From contig NZ_JAFIBY010000003.1 in NCBI RefSeq assembly GCF_017832355.1, positions 372,001-436,000 of the forward strand: DNA of 64,000 nt, written 5' to 3'. A program made the position numbers and the translations under genes. The stretch comes from Serratia sp. PL17. GTDB taxonomy: Bacteria > Pseudomonadota > Gammaproteobacteria > Enterobacterales > Enterobacteriaceae. Of the stretch, positions 1-8,854 are shown piece by piece. The notes under the pieces are model-generated. The model worked only from the letters and a program-made list of their open reading frames with translations. It searched no databases and was not told where the DNA came from. Within the stretch, counting starts at the first letter, position 1; the number at the start of each line of letters is the position of its first letter.

Positions 1-453
1 ACTGCCGTTACTGACTACGCGGTGCTTGGCCGGATCGTACAGATCCTGATTAACGCCCATCACTATGGTAATATCGTCGTCCTTGCCTGGCGCCGAGATA
101 ATCACTCGCTTGGCCCCACCCTTCGTGATGTGCACTTCGGCCTTGGCTTTGTCCGTAAAGAACCCCGTCGCTTCGATGACGACATCAACGCCCACGCTTT
201 TCCATGGGATTGCGCCCGGATCTCTTTCGGAGAAAACATGAATTGGCCGACCATCGAGCAGCAGTTGGTTTTCACCGGCTTCGACACTGGCTGCCAAGGT
301 ACCCGACAGCGAGTCGTATTTCAGCAAATGCGCCAAGGTTTTGCTGTCGGTCAAATCGTTGATCGCCACAACCTCAAAGTCACTGCGACCTAACGCAGCA
401 CGCAAAACATTCCTGCCGATTCTGCCGAATCCATTAATGCCTACTTTGACCAT
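1..453 (-). CDS. gap: Glyceraldehyde-3-phosphate dehydrogenase, N-terminal part (runs off left edge)
   Basis: The gene reads leftward and 151 codons are present. The N-terminus carries the NAD-binding Rossmann motif GINGFGRIGR at residues 5-14, then INDLTD and LLKYDS, all typical of type I phosphorylating GAPDH, which oxidises glyceraldehyde 3-phosphate in glycolysis. The last visible residues are SNGS; in the family this segment is normally SNASCTTNC, so the catalytic cysteine should lie just beyond the edge. The wording (LTDSKTLAHLLKYDS, DDDITIVMGVNQ) looks to me more like the GapC/Bacillus type than like E. coli GapA. This is inference from memory; an erythrose-4-phosphate dehydrogenase is less likely. 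Confidence 0.85.
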   Translation of the reverse strand, partial: MVKVGINGFGRIGRNVLRAALGRSDFEVVAINDLTDSKTLAHLLKYDSLSGTLAASVEAGENQLLLDGRPIHVFSERDPGAIPWKSVGVDVVIEATGFFTDKAKAEVHITKGGAKRVIISAPGKDDDITIVMGVNQDLYDPAKHRVVSNGS

Positions 454-531
454 GTTCTACTCCTTCGTTATTGGCTTTGCTGTAAATTTAAGCCGGAGAG
501 ACATTGTCGTAAATGACGTTTATAGATCAAT

Positions 532-1506
532 TTACGCCAAGATGCGTGAATGAAAACGTTCGCGGTACTCGGTCGGTGTGAGGTGCAAATGCCGTTCAAA
601 AACGCGCCGCAGATTGAGGCCATTGCCAAACCCACAGTTCATGGCAATTTGCTCAATACCTTCAGCACTCTGCTCCAACCGTTGCCGAGCCAGATACAGA
701 CGCCCTTCTTCAACAAATTTAGCGGGTGAAATGCCGGTTTCACGCGTGAACACGCGGGTAAAGTTTCGCGGGCTCATGGCGACCCGTTCTGCCAGTTTTT
801 CGACACCAAGATCGCTGGACAGGTTTTCCAGGATCCAGGACTGGAGATCACGAATTGGACCGGGCGTTTTGGCCTGATTCAAGGGATAACGGCTGAACTG
901 TGCCTGCCCCCCGGGCCGGCGCAGGAACATCACCAGATCTTGCGCCACTTCACGGGCCTGCACGAATCCGTAATCATCCTCCACCAATGCCAGGGTGAGA
1001 TCGAACCCGGAACTGACCCCGCCGGAGGTCCAGACAGCGCCATCTTGCACGTAGATCGGCCCATTTTCGACTTTCACTTTGGGGAAACGAGCCTGCAACG
1101 TTTCCAGCAGTCGCCAATGCGTGGTTGCCCGGCGCCCATCCAGCAAACCGGCCTCGGCCAGCAGCATGGCCCCGCCGCAAACTGACGCCACACGTCGCGC
1201 TTTAGGGGCTGCGCGACGCAGCCAATCGACCACATAGGCACTTTCTTCCGCTGTCGCCCCTTTGCCGGTCACGATGATGGTATCGCGTTCCTCCTCAGGT
1301 TCGAGATCCGCCAGGCGGTGATCGGCCAACAGATTCAAGCCGGAGGAACCATGCACCACCCGGTGAGCCTGGGTGGTGACTATCGCCATCTGGTAGAGCG
1401 GCGCGTCATCAGGCCTCAAGCGGTTGGCTTGCATCAAAATATCGGCGATGCCCGCCGACTCAAACAACATGCCCCCTTCAGGGACGATAATCAGGAATGT
1501 ATGCAT
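532..1506 (-). CDS. GlxA family transcriptional regulator (DJ-1/PfpI domain plus AraC HTH)
   Basis: A 324-residue protein. The first ~180 residues form a DJ-1/PfpI-like (class I glutamine amidotransferase-like) domain with the nucleophile-elbow type sequence VCGGAMLLAEAG around Cys110. The last ~100 residues are an AraC/XylS DNA-binding domain with the two helix-turn-helix units MSPRNFTRVFTRETGISP and CGFGNGLNLRRVF. Such proteins act in the cytosol as activators, often of amine or quaternary-ammonium catabolism; the ligand here is unknown. I start at ATG 1506 (MHTFLI), since the longer reading starts with TTG. It lies downstream of, and on the same strand as, the luciferase-like gene, which it may control. 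Confidence 0.85.
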   Translation of the reverse strand: MHTFLIIVPEGGMLFESAGIADILMQANRLRPDDAPLYQMAIVTTQAHRVVHGSSGLNLLADHRLADLEPEEERDTIIVTGKGATAEESAYVVDWLRRAAPKARRVASVCGGAMLLAEAGLLDGRRATTHWRLLETLQARFPKVKVENGPIYVQDGAVWTSGGVSSGFDLTLALVEDDYGFVQAREVAQDLVMFLRRPGGQAQFSRYPLNQAKTPGPIRDLQSWILENLSSDLGVEKLAERVAMSPRNFTRVFTRETGISPAKFVEEGRLYLARQRLEQSAEGIEQIAMNCGFGNGLNLRRVFERHLHLTPTEYRERFHSRILA

Positions 1507-1541
1507 GTCCTTAAAATACAAATAAGACAAAATAAGTCAAC

Positions 1542-1566
1542 AACGCTTCTCTCGCTGAGAAGCGTT
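1542..1566 (-). terminator. Hairpin between the luciferase-like gene and the GlxA regulator
   Basis: A perfect 10-bp stem (AACGCTTCTC / GAGAAGCGTT) with a 5-base loop lies 7 bases after the stop of the luciferase-like gene. The T-rich tract after it is weak, so it may be a partial terminator or an mRNA end-stabiliser rather than a full stop. Confidence 0.4.
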
Positions 1567-1573
1567 CTGGCGT

Positions 1574-2596
1574 TTAGCGCCACCCTAACGCCGGGGCGAC
1601 ATGGGTCAAGATGGATTCAATCACATGGGCGTTATAATCGACGCCCAACTGGTTCGGCACGGTCAACAGCAAGGTGTCCGCTTCGGCTATCGCTTCGTCC
1701 TGCGCCAATTGTTTAATCAACAACTCCGGCTCAGCGGCATAACTGCGGCCGAATACGGCCCGCGTCTGCTGATCGATATACCCCACCTGATCGCTATCCT
1801 GGCCGCTGTTGCCGAAGTAGCTGCGATCCTGCTGGTTCATCAGCGCAAAAATACTGCGGCTGACCGACACGCGCGGCTCACGCTGGTGCCCTGCCGCCTT
1901 CCAGGCCGCACGGTACTCGCGGATCTGCTTGGCCTGCTGCACGTGGAACGGCTCGCCGGTCTCGTCATTTTTTAACGTTGAGCTTTGCAGGTTCATTCCC
2001 AGTTTCGCCGCCCAGACTGCCGTGGCGTTCGAGCTGGCCCCCCACCAGATCCGATCCCGCAAACCCGCGGAGAAAGGCTCAACACGCAGCAGGCCGGGCG
2101 GGTTGGGGAACATCGGCTGCGGATTCGGTTCGGCAAAGCCTTCACCACGCAGCGCATCGAGGAACACGTCGGTATGGCGACGCGCCATGTCGGCTTCAGT
2201 CTCGCCTTCTGCAGGCGTGTAGCCAAAGTAACGCCAGCCTTCAATGACCTGTTCAGGTGAGCCGCGGCTGATCCCAAGTTGCAACCGTCCACCGGAGATC
2301 AAATCAGCAGCACCCGCGTCTTCGACCATATAAAGCGGGTTTTCATAGCGCATGTCGATCACGCCGGTGCCGATCTCAATACGCTGCGTTTTTGCCCCAA
2401 TGGCAGCCAGCAGCGGGAACGGCGAAGCGAGCTGGCGGGCAAAGTGATGCACACGGAAGTAAGCCCCGTCCGCCCCCAGCTCTTCTGCCGCGACGGCCAG
2501 ATCGATGGATTGCAATAACGCATCCGCAGCAGACCGGGTACCCGACTGTGACGACGGCGTCCAGTGACCAAACGAGAGAAATCCAATTTTCTTCAT
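1574..2596 (-). CDS. LLM-class flavin-dependent oxidoreductase
   Basis: A 340-residue bacterial-luciferase-like TIM-barrel protein (PF00296 type). It begins MKKIGFLSFGHWTP and shows the family pattern GADGAYFRVHHFARQLASP, then IEIGTGVIDMRYENP, and GGRLQLGISRGSPEQV where FMN phosphate is normally bound. Members are FMN-dependent monooxygenases; the substrate cannot be read from the sequence. I choose ATG 2596 rather than the upstream in-frame TTG, because the family starts close to the first beta-strand. It is followed on the same strand by the GlxA-type regulator, so the two may form a sensing/oxidation unit. Confidence 0.85.
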   Translation of the reverse strand: MKKIGFLSFGHWTPSSQSGTRSAADALLQSIDLAVAAEELGADGAYFRVHHFARQLASPFPLLAAIGAKTQRIEIGTGVIDMRYENPLYMVEDAGAADLISGGRLQLGISRGSPEQVIEGWRYFGYTPAEGETEADMARRHTDVFLDALRGEGFAEPNPQPMFPNPPGLLRVEPFSAGLRDRIWWGASSNATAVWAAKLGMNLQSSTLKNDETGEPFHVQQAKQIREYRAAWKAAGHQREPRVSVSRSIFALMNQQDRSYFGNSGQDSDQVGYIDQQTRAVFGRSYAAEPELLIKQLAQDEAIAEADTLLLTVPNQLGVDYNAHVIESILTHVAPALGWR

Positions 2597-2780
2597 AGGA
2601 GTAGCCCTTAGATTCAATTATGACCGAGTTACAGTGACAAAAATGCCCCTCCTCAGGCCAGAAAAATTGTGTGGGATCGCACTAAACGAACCGTTTTTGG
2701 CTGCCGAAAAATGCCCTCATCGTTGCCCAACGCAACCGCCCGCCCGTTGTAATCAAAAAGTAAATATCGTATAACAAGCT

Positions 2781-2870
2781 CCTCCGAGGGGTGTCCTGTT
2801 ACGGGCTGAGATGGCGCAAGCCGAACCCTTTGAACCTGATCTGGGTCATGCCAGCGAAGGGACGGGTCGG
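2781..2870 (+). promoter_or_regulatory. TPP (THI-element) riboswitch
   Basis: The segment has the conserved THI box blocks in order: GGGGTGTCC near 2788, GGGCTGAGAT at 2803-2812, ACCCTTTGAACCTGATCTGG at 2825-2844 and GTCATGCCAGCGAAGGGA after it. The short closing stem CCGA (2784-2787) with TCGG (2867-2870) can form P1. It sits directly upstream of tenA and an ABC importer, the expected target for thiamine-pyrophosphate control. The aptamer blocks are nearly consensus, so the call is firm; the exact ends are approximate. Confidence 0.95.
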
Positions 2871-2914
2871 CAATAACACCATCAGTCATTGCCTGTTCAT
2901 ACCTCAGCGCGCCC

Positions 2915-2940
2915 GGATCTCCACACACTTTTGGAGGTCC
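2915..2940 (+). promoter_or_regulatory. Shine-Dalgarno sequestering hairpin (riboswitch expression platform)
   Basis: GGATCTCCA (2915-2923) pairs over 9 bp (one G-T wobble) with TGGAGGTCC (2932-2940), with an 8-base loop. The 3' arm contains the GGAGG ribosome binding site of tenA, whose ATG starts at 2942. No terminator-like T run is present, so the riboswitch probably works on translation start. Confidence 0.75.
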
Positions 2941-2941
2941 C

Positions 2942-3622
2942 ATGTTTACCCCTCAATTTGAAAATGGTCTTTACGGACGGCTGCGCCAGCAGGCTGGTCG
3001 CCACTGGCAGGACTACGTCGAACACCCTTTTATTCAGCAACTGGCCGCAGGCACCCTACCTGAGCCGGCATTCCGTCGCTATTTGACACAGGATTACCTG
3101 TTCCTGATTCACTTTGCCCGCGCCTATGCGCTGCTGGTCAGCAAACTGCGTACTCTGCCGGAGATGCGTGCAGCCACCGCCTCACTCAATGCCATTGTCG
3201 CCGAACTGCCTTTGCATCTGGCCTATTGCGCAGACTGGGGGCTGAGCGAACCCGACATTGCCGCCGAACCAGAGGCCGCGGAAACCCTTAACTACACCCG
3301 CTATGTGCTCGATATAGGCCACGCCGGTGATGCACTCGATCTGCTGGCCGCTCTGATGCCCTGCGTCGCCGGCTATGCCGAAATAGGCCTGCGGCTGCTT
3401 AACGATCCCGCCACCGTGATGGAAGGCAACCCTTATGCCTCATGGATCCGTAACTATGGTGACCCCGCCTATTTATCTGGGGTGCAGGCCGCACTCGACC
3501 TGCTGGAAAACGTGGGCCACCAACGTGGGGCTGAAAGCCGCCTGGCCGAACTGTCGACCATTTTCACCACCGCCACCCGGCTGGAATCTGCCTTCTGGCA
3601 AATGGGGCTGAATGCCCAATGA
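2942..3622 (+). CDS. tenA: Aminopyrimidine aminohydrolase / thiaminase II (TenA)
   Basis: A 226-residue all-helical TenA protein. The family hydrolyses 4-amino-5-aminomethyl-2-methylpyrimidine to HMP and can cleave thiamine. The expected active-site residues are visible: Asp51 in TQDYLF, Cys141 in MPCVAGYAEIG (so it belongs to the Cys-containing TenA_C class), and Glu215 in LESAFW. It starts at the ATG directly behind the GGAGG site, is under the TPP riboswitch, and its stop overlaps the next start by 4 bases (ATGA). Linkage to an NMT1/THI5-like importer suggests it processes an imported degraded pyrimidine. Cytosolic. Confidence 0.93.
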   Translation: MFTPQFENGLYGRLRQQAGRHWQDYVEHPFIQQLAAGTLPEPAFRRYLTQDYLFLIHFARAYALLVSKLRTLPEMRAATASLNAIVAELPLHLAYCADWGLSEPDIAAEPEAAETLNYTRYVLDIGHAGDALDLLAALMPCVAGYAEIGLRLLNDPATVMEGNPYASWIRNYGDPAYLSGVQAALDLLENVGHQRGAESRLAELSTIFTTATRLESAFWQMGLNAQ

Positions 3623-4374
3623 GCATCGGCAAGGCCCCGAATGAGGGGACCAGACCAGGAATTCAGGTCCGGGATTTGACCCTGCGTTTTGGTCAGCAGG
3701 TGATTTTCGACCGGCTAAATTTCGATATTGCAGGCGGCAATGTTGTGGCGTTGCTCGGCGCCAGCGGTGCGGGTAAAACCAGCTTGCTGAAGATCATTGC
3801 CGGGTTGGCGAAACCCACGTCCGGCACGGTCACCGGCAGCGATGGCTTACCGATCGTAGGACGCATCGCCTACATGGGGCAAAAGGATCTGCTCTATCCG
3901 TGGCTGACCATTGATCAGAACATTAGCCTCGGTGCACGGCTGCGGGGTGAAAAAGTCGACTGCGCATGGGCAGAACATTTACTGGAACGCGTGGGCCTGA
4001 GCGGTTATGGCAGCGCCTTGCCTGCGGCACTGTCCGGTGGCATGCGCCAACGTGCAGCCATCGCCCGCACGCTGTATGAACGCCAACCGATCGTCTTGAT
4101 GGATGAACCTTTCTCGGCGCTGGACACCATTACCCGCGCCAAAATCCAGCAGCTTGCCGCCGATCTGCTTGCGCAGCATACCGTGTTACTGATCACCCAC
4201 GATCCGATGGAAGCCTGCCGCCTTAGTCACCGCTTGCTGGTCCTGTCACGCTATCCCGCCGGCATTGACGACAGCCATGTCATTGAAGGCTTGCCGCCAC
4301 GGGCACCGGACGACCCTCAACTGCTGAAAAGCCAAAGCGAGCTACTGCTACAACTGGTGAGGGCCGCCGAATGA
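3619..4374 (+). CDS. thiZ: ABC transporter ATPase for thiamine precursor (ThiZ-like)
   Basis: A 251-residue ABC ATPase. Walker A GASGAGKT is at residues 47-54, the signature LSGGMRQ at 138-144, Walker B IVLMDEP at 158-164, and a switch histidine in LLITHDP follows. The fold is of the nitrate/sulfonate/thiamine-precursor importer group (SsuB/ThiZ). It overlaps tenA and the permease gene by 4 bases each, so translation is probably coupled. It should power uptake of a pyrimidine such as HMP or its formylamino form; the exact ligand is inferred from the riboswitch and TenA. Confidence 0.85.
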   Translation: MSIGKAPNEGTRPGIQVRDLTLRFGQQVIFDRLNFDIAGGNVVALLGASGAGKTSLLKIIAGLAKPTSGTVTGSDGLPIVGRIAYMGQKDLLYPWLTIDQNISLGARLRGEKVDCAWAEHLLERVGLSGYGSALPAALSGGMRQRAAIARTLYERQPIVLMDEPFSALDTITRAKIQQLAADLLAQHTVLLITHDPMEACRLSHRLLVLSRYPAGIDDSHVIEGLPPRAPDDPQLLKSQSELLLQLVRAAE

Positions 4375-5138
4375 AGCCGCTGAGTGAAAGCCGCCTGTCG
4401 CGGATGCGCCGCAGCCTGACGGTATTTGCCGGCCTGTTACTGCTGTGGGGAGGGATAACGTTGGGTGATATTCCCGCCTTTTTGTTGCCCTCACCTTCTG
4501 CGGTCGCGCAGGCACTTTGGAATGACCGGGCTTATCTCGCTTATCACACGTTGATTACGGCGTCAGAAATCGCCTGCGGCCTGCTGGCAGGGGTATTGCT
4601 GGGGGCCGTGTTAGCACTGTGCATGATTTTTTCCCCCCGCCTGCAACGCTGGTTGATGCCCTTGGTGCTGACCAGCCAGGCGATCCCGGTGTTTGCGTTG
4701 GCCCCGTTGTTGGTGCTGTGGTTTGGTTTTGGCATGAGCGCCAAAGTGGTGATGGCGGTACTGGTGATTTTCTTCCCTGTAACCTCCGCCTTCTTTGATG
4801 GACTGCGGCGGGTCAATAACGACTATCTCGATCTGGCACGTACCCTGCGCGCCTCACCCTGGGCCCAACTGCGGCACGTTCGGCTGATGGCGGCGCTGCC
4901 GGCCTTCGGTTCCGGGCTGCGCATGGCCGCCGCCGTCGCCCCGATAGGGGCCATCATCGGCGAATGGGTCGGCTCGGCGGAAGGTTTGGGGTACGTAATG
5001 CTTAACGCTAATGCGCGCATGCAGACTGACGTCTGTTTTGCCGCGCTGTTTATTCTGGTGCTGATGACCGTCTTGCTCTGGGTGACCGTGGACGCGCTGC
5101 TGCTGCGCCTGATCGATTGGGCACCGGAAAATAACTGA
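4371..5138 (+). CDS. thiX: ABC transporter permease for thiamine precursor (ThiX-like)
   Basis: A 255-residue inner-membrane protein with about six hydrophobic segments and the binding-protein-dependent permease EAA-like loop around DLARTLRASPWAQLRHV. It resembles the SsuC/ThiX family. The start overlaps the ATPase stop (ATGA), and the substrate-binding gene follows 16 bases later, giving a tenA-thiZ-thiX-thiY-like operon under TPP control. Confidence 0.85.
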   Translation: MKPLSESRLSRMRRSLTVFAGLLLLWGGITLGDIPAFLLPSPSAVAQALWNDRAYLAYHTLITASEIACGLLAGVLLGAVLALCMIFSPRLQRWLMPLVLTSQAIPVFALAPLLVLWFGFGMSAKVVMAVLVIFFPVTSAFFDGLRRVNNDYLDLARTLRASPWAQLRHVRLMAALPAFGSGLRMAAAVAPIGAIIGEWVGSAEGLGYVMLNANARMQTDVCFAALFILVLMTVLLWVTVDALLLRLIDWAPENN

Positions 5139-5154
5139 TAATAAGGAACCAACC

Positions 5155-6090
5155 ATGATTAAAAAGACCCTCTGCGGGCTGCTGCTCAGCGCTACGCTGG
5201 CCGGGCAAGCAACCGCCGCTGAAAAACTGACGCTGGTGCTCGATTGGTATATCAACCCCGATCACGCGCCGATAATGGTGGCCGATCAGATCGGTGCCTT
5301 CAAGGCCGAGGGCCTCGACGTCAAGATAGTGCCACCTTCCGACCCGGCACTACCGCCACGTCTGGTGGCGGCAAAACAGGCCGATCTTGCCATCACCTAT
5401 CAACCGCAGTTGCACTTCTTCGCTGACCAGGGCTTGCCGCTGGTGCGCATAGGGACCCTGATTAATTCGCCGCTCAATACCGTTATTACGCTGGATAAGC
5501 GCATCACCACCCCGGCAGGGCTTAAGGGCAAAAAAATCGGTTATTCGGTCAGCGGCATTGAACAGGCCACGCTGGCAACCATGCTCGAACATGAGCATCT
5601 CAACCCCAATGACACCAAACTGATTAACGTTAACTTCCAACTGACCAGTGCCCTGCTGGCAGGCCAGGTCGATGCGGTGATCGGCGGGTACCGCAATATT
5701 GAAGCGCTGGAATTGAAATTACAGGGGAAAGATCCGGTGGTGTTTAACGTGGAAGACTACGGCGTCCCCGCCTACGACGAACTGATCATCGTCGCCAATC
5801 GCGACACCATCACTGAGCCGAAAATCAAAAAATTCCTCGCGGCACTGAAAAAAGGCGGCGATTACCTGCACGCTCATCCGCAGGAAAGCTGGCTAGCATT
5901 CGCCAAGGCCCATCCGGAACTGAATACCGCGCTGAACAAACAGGCATGGCAAGCCAGCTTGCCGCTGTTTGCCCGCGATCCGGCCAAGCTGGATAAAGCG
6001 CGCTATCAAGCCTACGAACAATTCCTGTTCGACAACAAGTTGATCAAGAAAATCACCCCCGTGGAACAATACGCGGTGGAACTGCATTAA
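5155..6090 (+). CDS. thiY: Periplasmic pyrimidine-binding protein, NMT1/THI5-like (ThiY-like)
   Basis: A 311-residue protein with a clear signal peptide (MIKKTLCGLLLSATLAGQAT, cleavage near AAEKL). The mature part starts with LTLVLDWYINPDHAPIMVA, the hallmark of the NMT1/THI5-like domain, and has GYSVSGIEQATL typical of periplasmic type II binding folds. The family binds HMP or N-formyl-aminopyrimidine and passes it to ThiX/ThiZ. It is the last gene of the riboswitch operon, preceded by an AAGGAAC ribosome site. Confidence 0.88.
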   Translation: MIKKTLCGLLLSATLAGQATAAEKLTLVLDWYINPDHAPIMVADQIGAFKAEGLDVKIVPPSDPALPPRLVAAKQADLAITYQPQLHFFADQGLPLVRIGTLINSPLNTVITLDKRITTPAGLKGKKIGYSVSGIEQATLATMLEHEHLNPNDTKLINVNFQLTSALLAGQVDAVIGGYRNIEALELKLQGKDPVVFNVEDYGVPAYDELIIVANRDTITEPKIKKFLAALKKGGDYLHAHPQESWLAFAKAHPELNTALNKQAWQASLPLFARDPAKLDKARYQAYEQFLFDNKLIKKITPVEQYAVELH

Positions 6091-6099
6091 GCCGTTATC

Positions 6100-6128
6100 G
6101 GGCGCAGCCTTTGAACTGCGCCCTTCTC
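6100..6128 (+). terminator. Terminator of the tenA-thiZXY operon
   Basis: GGGCGCAG (6100-6107) pairs with CTGCGCCC (6116-6123), loop of 8 bases, followed by TTCTCT. It is ten bases after the thiY-like stop. The T tract is imperfect, so termination may be partial. Confidence 0.55.
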
Positions 6129-6339
6129 TATGATGCCCTTCCCTCTTCGCTGGCGTGATTAGTGTCACACTATTGTCACAAAAATCGCCAATCACACTCT
6201 GACCCAGCAGAGCGATGCAAACACGCATTGCTCTGACGGTTTCAATGCGCTATACCCTCCTCTTTCTCGCGGCGGCAGCGGTCAGCGGCGTTGATCAGAG
6301 CACTAAAGTTTTTCTTTTTAATCAGACAGGGTACGGTGG

Positions 6340-8643
6340 ATGGTTTCAGCATTAATCTCGTTTGCACTTTTTATCGCCTCAATTTTAATCTACCGGACCC
6401 GGGGCGCTGCCAACCGCTGGTGGCTTGCCACTCTGCTGACGCTGCTGGGCAGTTATCTGATCCTCAACGTTGTCCTGATCGCCAGCAACTACTTTACCGG
6501 TGACGGCATCACCGACGCGGTAATTTACACCCTCACCAGCAGCCTGAAAGGTGCCGGCGTCGGCAAATACCTGCTGCCGTTTATCGGCCTGTTGGCGGTA
6601 CTGGCGCTGATCTTCGCCGTACTCACCTGGAGCCTGGTGCGACGCAAAGCGAAAAGCAGCAGTGTGGTATACAGTGTGATCGCCGTATTGCTGGCCTTGT
6701 TTTCCGTCGGCACTACTCCCGCCTTTCAGGATATCTCCCTACTGGTCAGAAGCCAGATCAGCGGGGACACCAGCGATTTTGATACCTATTACAAAGCCCC
6801 CAAAAGAAGCGTACAGGGCAAAGCGCCGAACCTGGTGTATATCTATGCGGAGAGCCTGGAAAGAACCTACTTCGATCAGCAACTTTTCCCCGGCCTCGCT
6901 GACGAACTGAATCAACATCGTGAAAACAGCATCGACTTCAGCAACACCCAACAGTTGCCAGGCACCGGTTATACCATTGCCGGCATGGTGGCCTCACAGT
7001 GTGGCATCCCGCTGTTTGCCCCTTTCGACGGTAACGCCTCCAGCGCCGTGTCTACCTTTTACCCGGAAAACGTCTGTCTGGGCGATGTACTGAAGTCCGC
7101 CGGTTATGATAACTACTTTTATCAGGGCGCCGATCTGGCCTTCGCCGGTAAAGACACCTTTCTGAAATCGCACGGTTTCGATCATGCCTACGGCTTCAAA
7201 GAACTGCGTGGGCAGGTCAGCGATCCCAGTTACAAAAATGACTGGGGCTGGTACGACGATACCGTTCTGGATGTGGTGTTCGACAAATTTGTTGAACTGT
7301 CTAAGCAGAATAAAACGTTTTCACTGTTTGCACTGACCGTCGACACCCATCACCCGGACGGGTTTATCTCCGCCAGTTGCAGCAAAAACACATTCAGTTG
7401 GCAGAACAAAGAGAACCGTTCATTAAGCGCGGTAGCCTGTAGCCAGCAGCATATCGCGGCGCTGATCGATAAAATCAAGGCATCCGACTATTTCAAAAAC
7501 ACCGTCATCGTGGTGTCTTCGGATCATCTGGCGATGAATAACACCGCCTATGACGTTCTGACCAAACAGAAACGCCGTAACCTGTTCTTTATCATTGACG
7601 GCACTCGCCCACAGACCGCGCTGCATAACGAAAAACGCAGCACGTTGGACAACGGCGCCACGGTATTGGACGTGATGGGCGGCGATAACTACATAGGCCT
7701 AGGCCGCAGCAGCTTCTCCAGCCCAACGCTGTCTACTGTTTTCATGAATATCGATGAGAAGATCAACGCCTGGAAACCGGCGGTAGTGAAACAATGGGGC
7801 TTCCCAAACCGCATCGACAACTTCACCCTGGGTAACCAAGGCAACAGTTTTACCTTCTCCGGTATCACCTTTAAGGTGCCATTTATCTTGAAAGTGGCAG
7901 ATAACAAAATTGAGCCGATGTTTAACGTTTATCTGTCCACGCCGCTGAAAAAGCAGCTTGCTGGCTTGGGCGCAGGTGAAAAATTCGTTTGGGTCGACAA
8001 ATGTTATGAAATTGGCCGGGTATGGGCACCTGAAATGGCACTGAGCACCGAAACCTGTGTCGCATCAGGCAATCTGGCCGCCCCGCCGCAGATCGTACAG
8101 GCCAAAGGGGGGAACTACCGCGGCAAGGTCAACTTTAGCGGGCCGGAAGCAGACAGCGTTGCCGCTTATCAACGCGCCATAGAACGGTTGAATGTGGACG
8201 ATGCCGCCATTAAATATCAGGCAGATGCCATCGCATTTATGCTGCCGGGCATGCCGGAATACGTGAAGGCCATCACCGGGGTTTCCAGCGTTGAAGACTG
8301 GGGCCGCTGGTCAGATGCCAATCTGGCACCGGCGGTGAATATCGATTATGTCGCCCCTCTGCCGCCCGCCTTCGATCTGGTGCTACGCGCTCGCGCCTAC
8401 GGTAAAAACGTTGGCGAGCCGATCTCCGTGCGCGTTGGCGATCAGGAACAGTTTGTGACGCTCACCGAGCAGGACACCACCGTAACCCTGCGCTTCGACA
8501 ACCCCGGCGGCGCACAGAACATCAGTATCACGCCACCGACGCCGACTGAACCGCAGGAAGGTGCCAGTGGTGGCTTTACCCCGAAGAAACTGGGCATTGG
8601 CCTGGTGTCGCTGAAGATAGAACAAACCGCCCCCGCCTCCTGA
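6340..8643 (+). CDS. opgB: Phosphoglycerol transferase I (osmoregulated periplasmic glucan modification)
   Basis: A 767-residue protein that matches E. coli OpgB/MdoB along its length. The N-terminus has three to four membrane helices (to about residue 145), and the large periplasmic part is a sulfatase-like domain with ESLERTYFD, QLPGTGYTIAGMVASQCGIP, TVDTHHPDG and SSDHLAMNN, the metal and catalytic blocks of the LtaS/alkaline-phosphatase fold. It moves phosphoglycerol from phosphatidylglycerol to periplasmic glucans. ATG 6340 fits the E. coli start; the ribosome site is weak. Confidence 0.95.
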   Translation: MVSALISFALFIASILIYRTRGAANRWWLATLLTLLGSYLILNVVLIASNYFTGDGITDAVIYTLTSSLKGAGVGKYLLPFIGLLAVLALIFAVLTWSLVRRKAKSSSVVYSVIAVLLALFSVGTTPAFQDISLLVRSQISGDTSDFDTYYKAPKRSVQGKAPNLVYIYAESLERTYFDQQLFPGLADELNQHRENSIDFSNTQQLPGTGYTIAGMVASQCGIPLFAPFDGNASSAVSTFYPENVCLGDVLKSAGYDNYFYQGADLAFAGKDTFLKSHGFDHAYGFKELRGQVSDPSYKNDWGWYDDTVLDVVFDKFVELSKQNKTFSLFALTVDTHHPDGFISASCSKNTFSWQNKENRSLSAVACSQQHIAALIDKIKASDYFKNTVIVVSSDHLAMNNTAYDVLTKQKRRNLFFIIDGTRPQTALHNEKRSTLDNGATVLDVMGGDNYIGLGRSSFSSPTLSTVFMNIDEKINAWKPAVVKQWGFPNRIDNFTLGNQGNSFTFSGITFKVPFILKVADNKIEPMFNVYLSTPLKKQLAGLGAGEKFVWVDKCYEIGRVWAPEMALSTETCVASGNLAAPPQIVQAKGGNYRGKVNFSGPEADSVAAYQRAIERLNVDDAAIKYQADAIAFMLPGMPEYVKAITGVSSVEDWGRWSDANLAPAVNIDYVAPLPPAFDLVLRARAYGKNVGEPISVRVGDQEQFVTLTEQDTTVTLRFDNPGGAQNISITPPTPTEPQEGASGGFTPKKLGIGLVSLKIEQTAPAS

Positions 8644-8657
8644 GCATCACCTTGTAA

Positions 8658-8677
8658 GGGCGCCGCATGCGGCGCCC
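8658..8677 (+). terminator. 20-base perfect palindrome after opgB
   Basis: GGGCGCC-GCATGC-GGCGCCC is fully self-complementary and lies 15 bases after the opgB stop. It could end transcription or protect the mRNA end, but no T tract follows (CGCGTTAATC). Confidence 0.4.
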
Positions 8678-8854
8678 GCGTTAATCGGGGCGAATGTATT
8701 CGCCCCCTGCAGCAAATCCCCCGGGAGTAAATGCGAACGCTGCTTTTTCTTTTCCCCGTATTCTATTCGCCCATATTCAGCTAACCTGTTGCTGTGAATT
8801 GATATTGGCATCCGCCTGCCTCCCGCCGCATCGCGGGAGAACCAAGGAGAGAGT

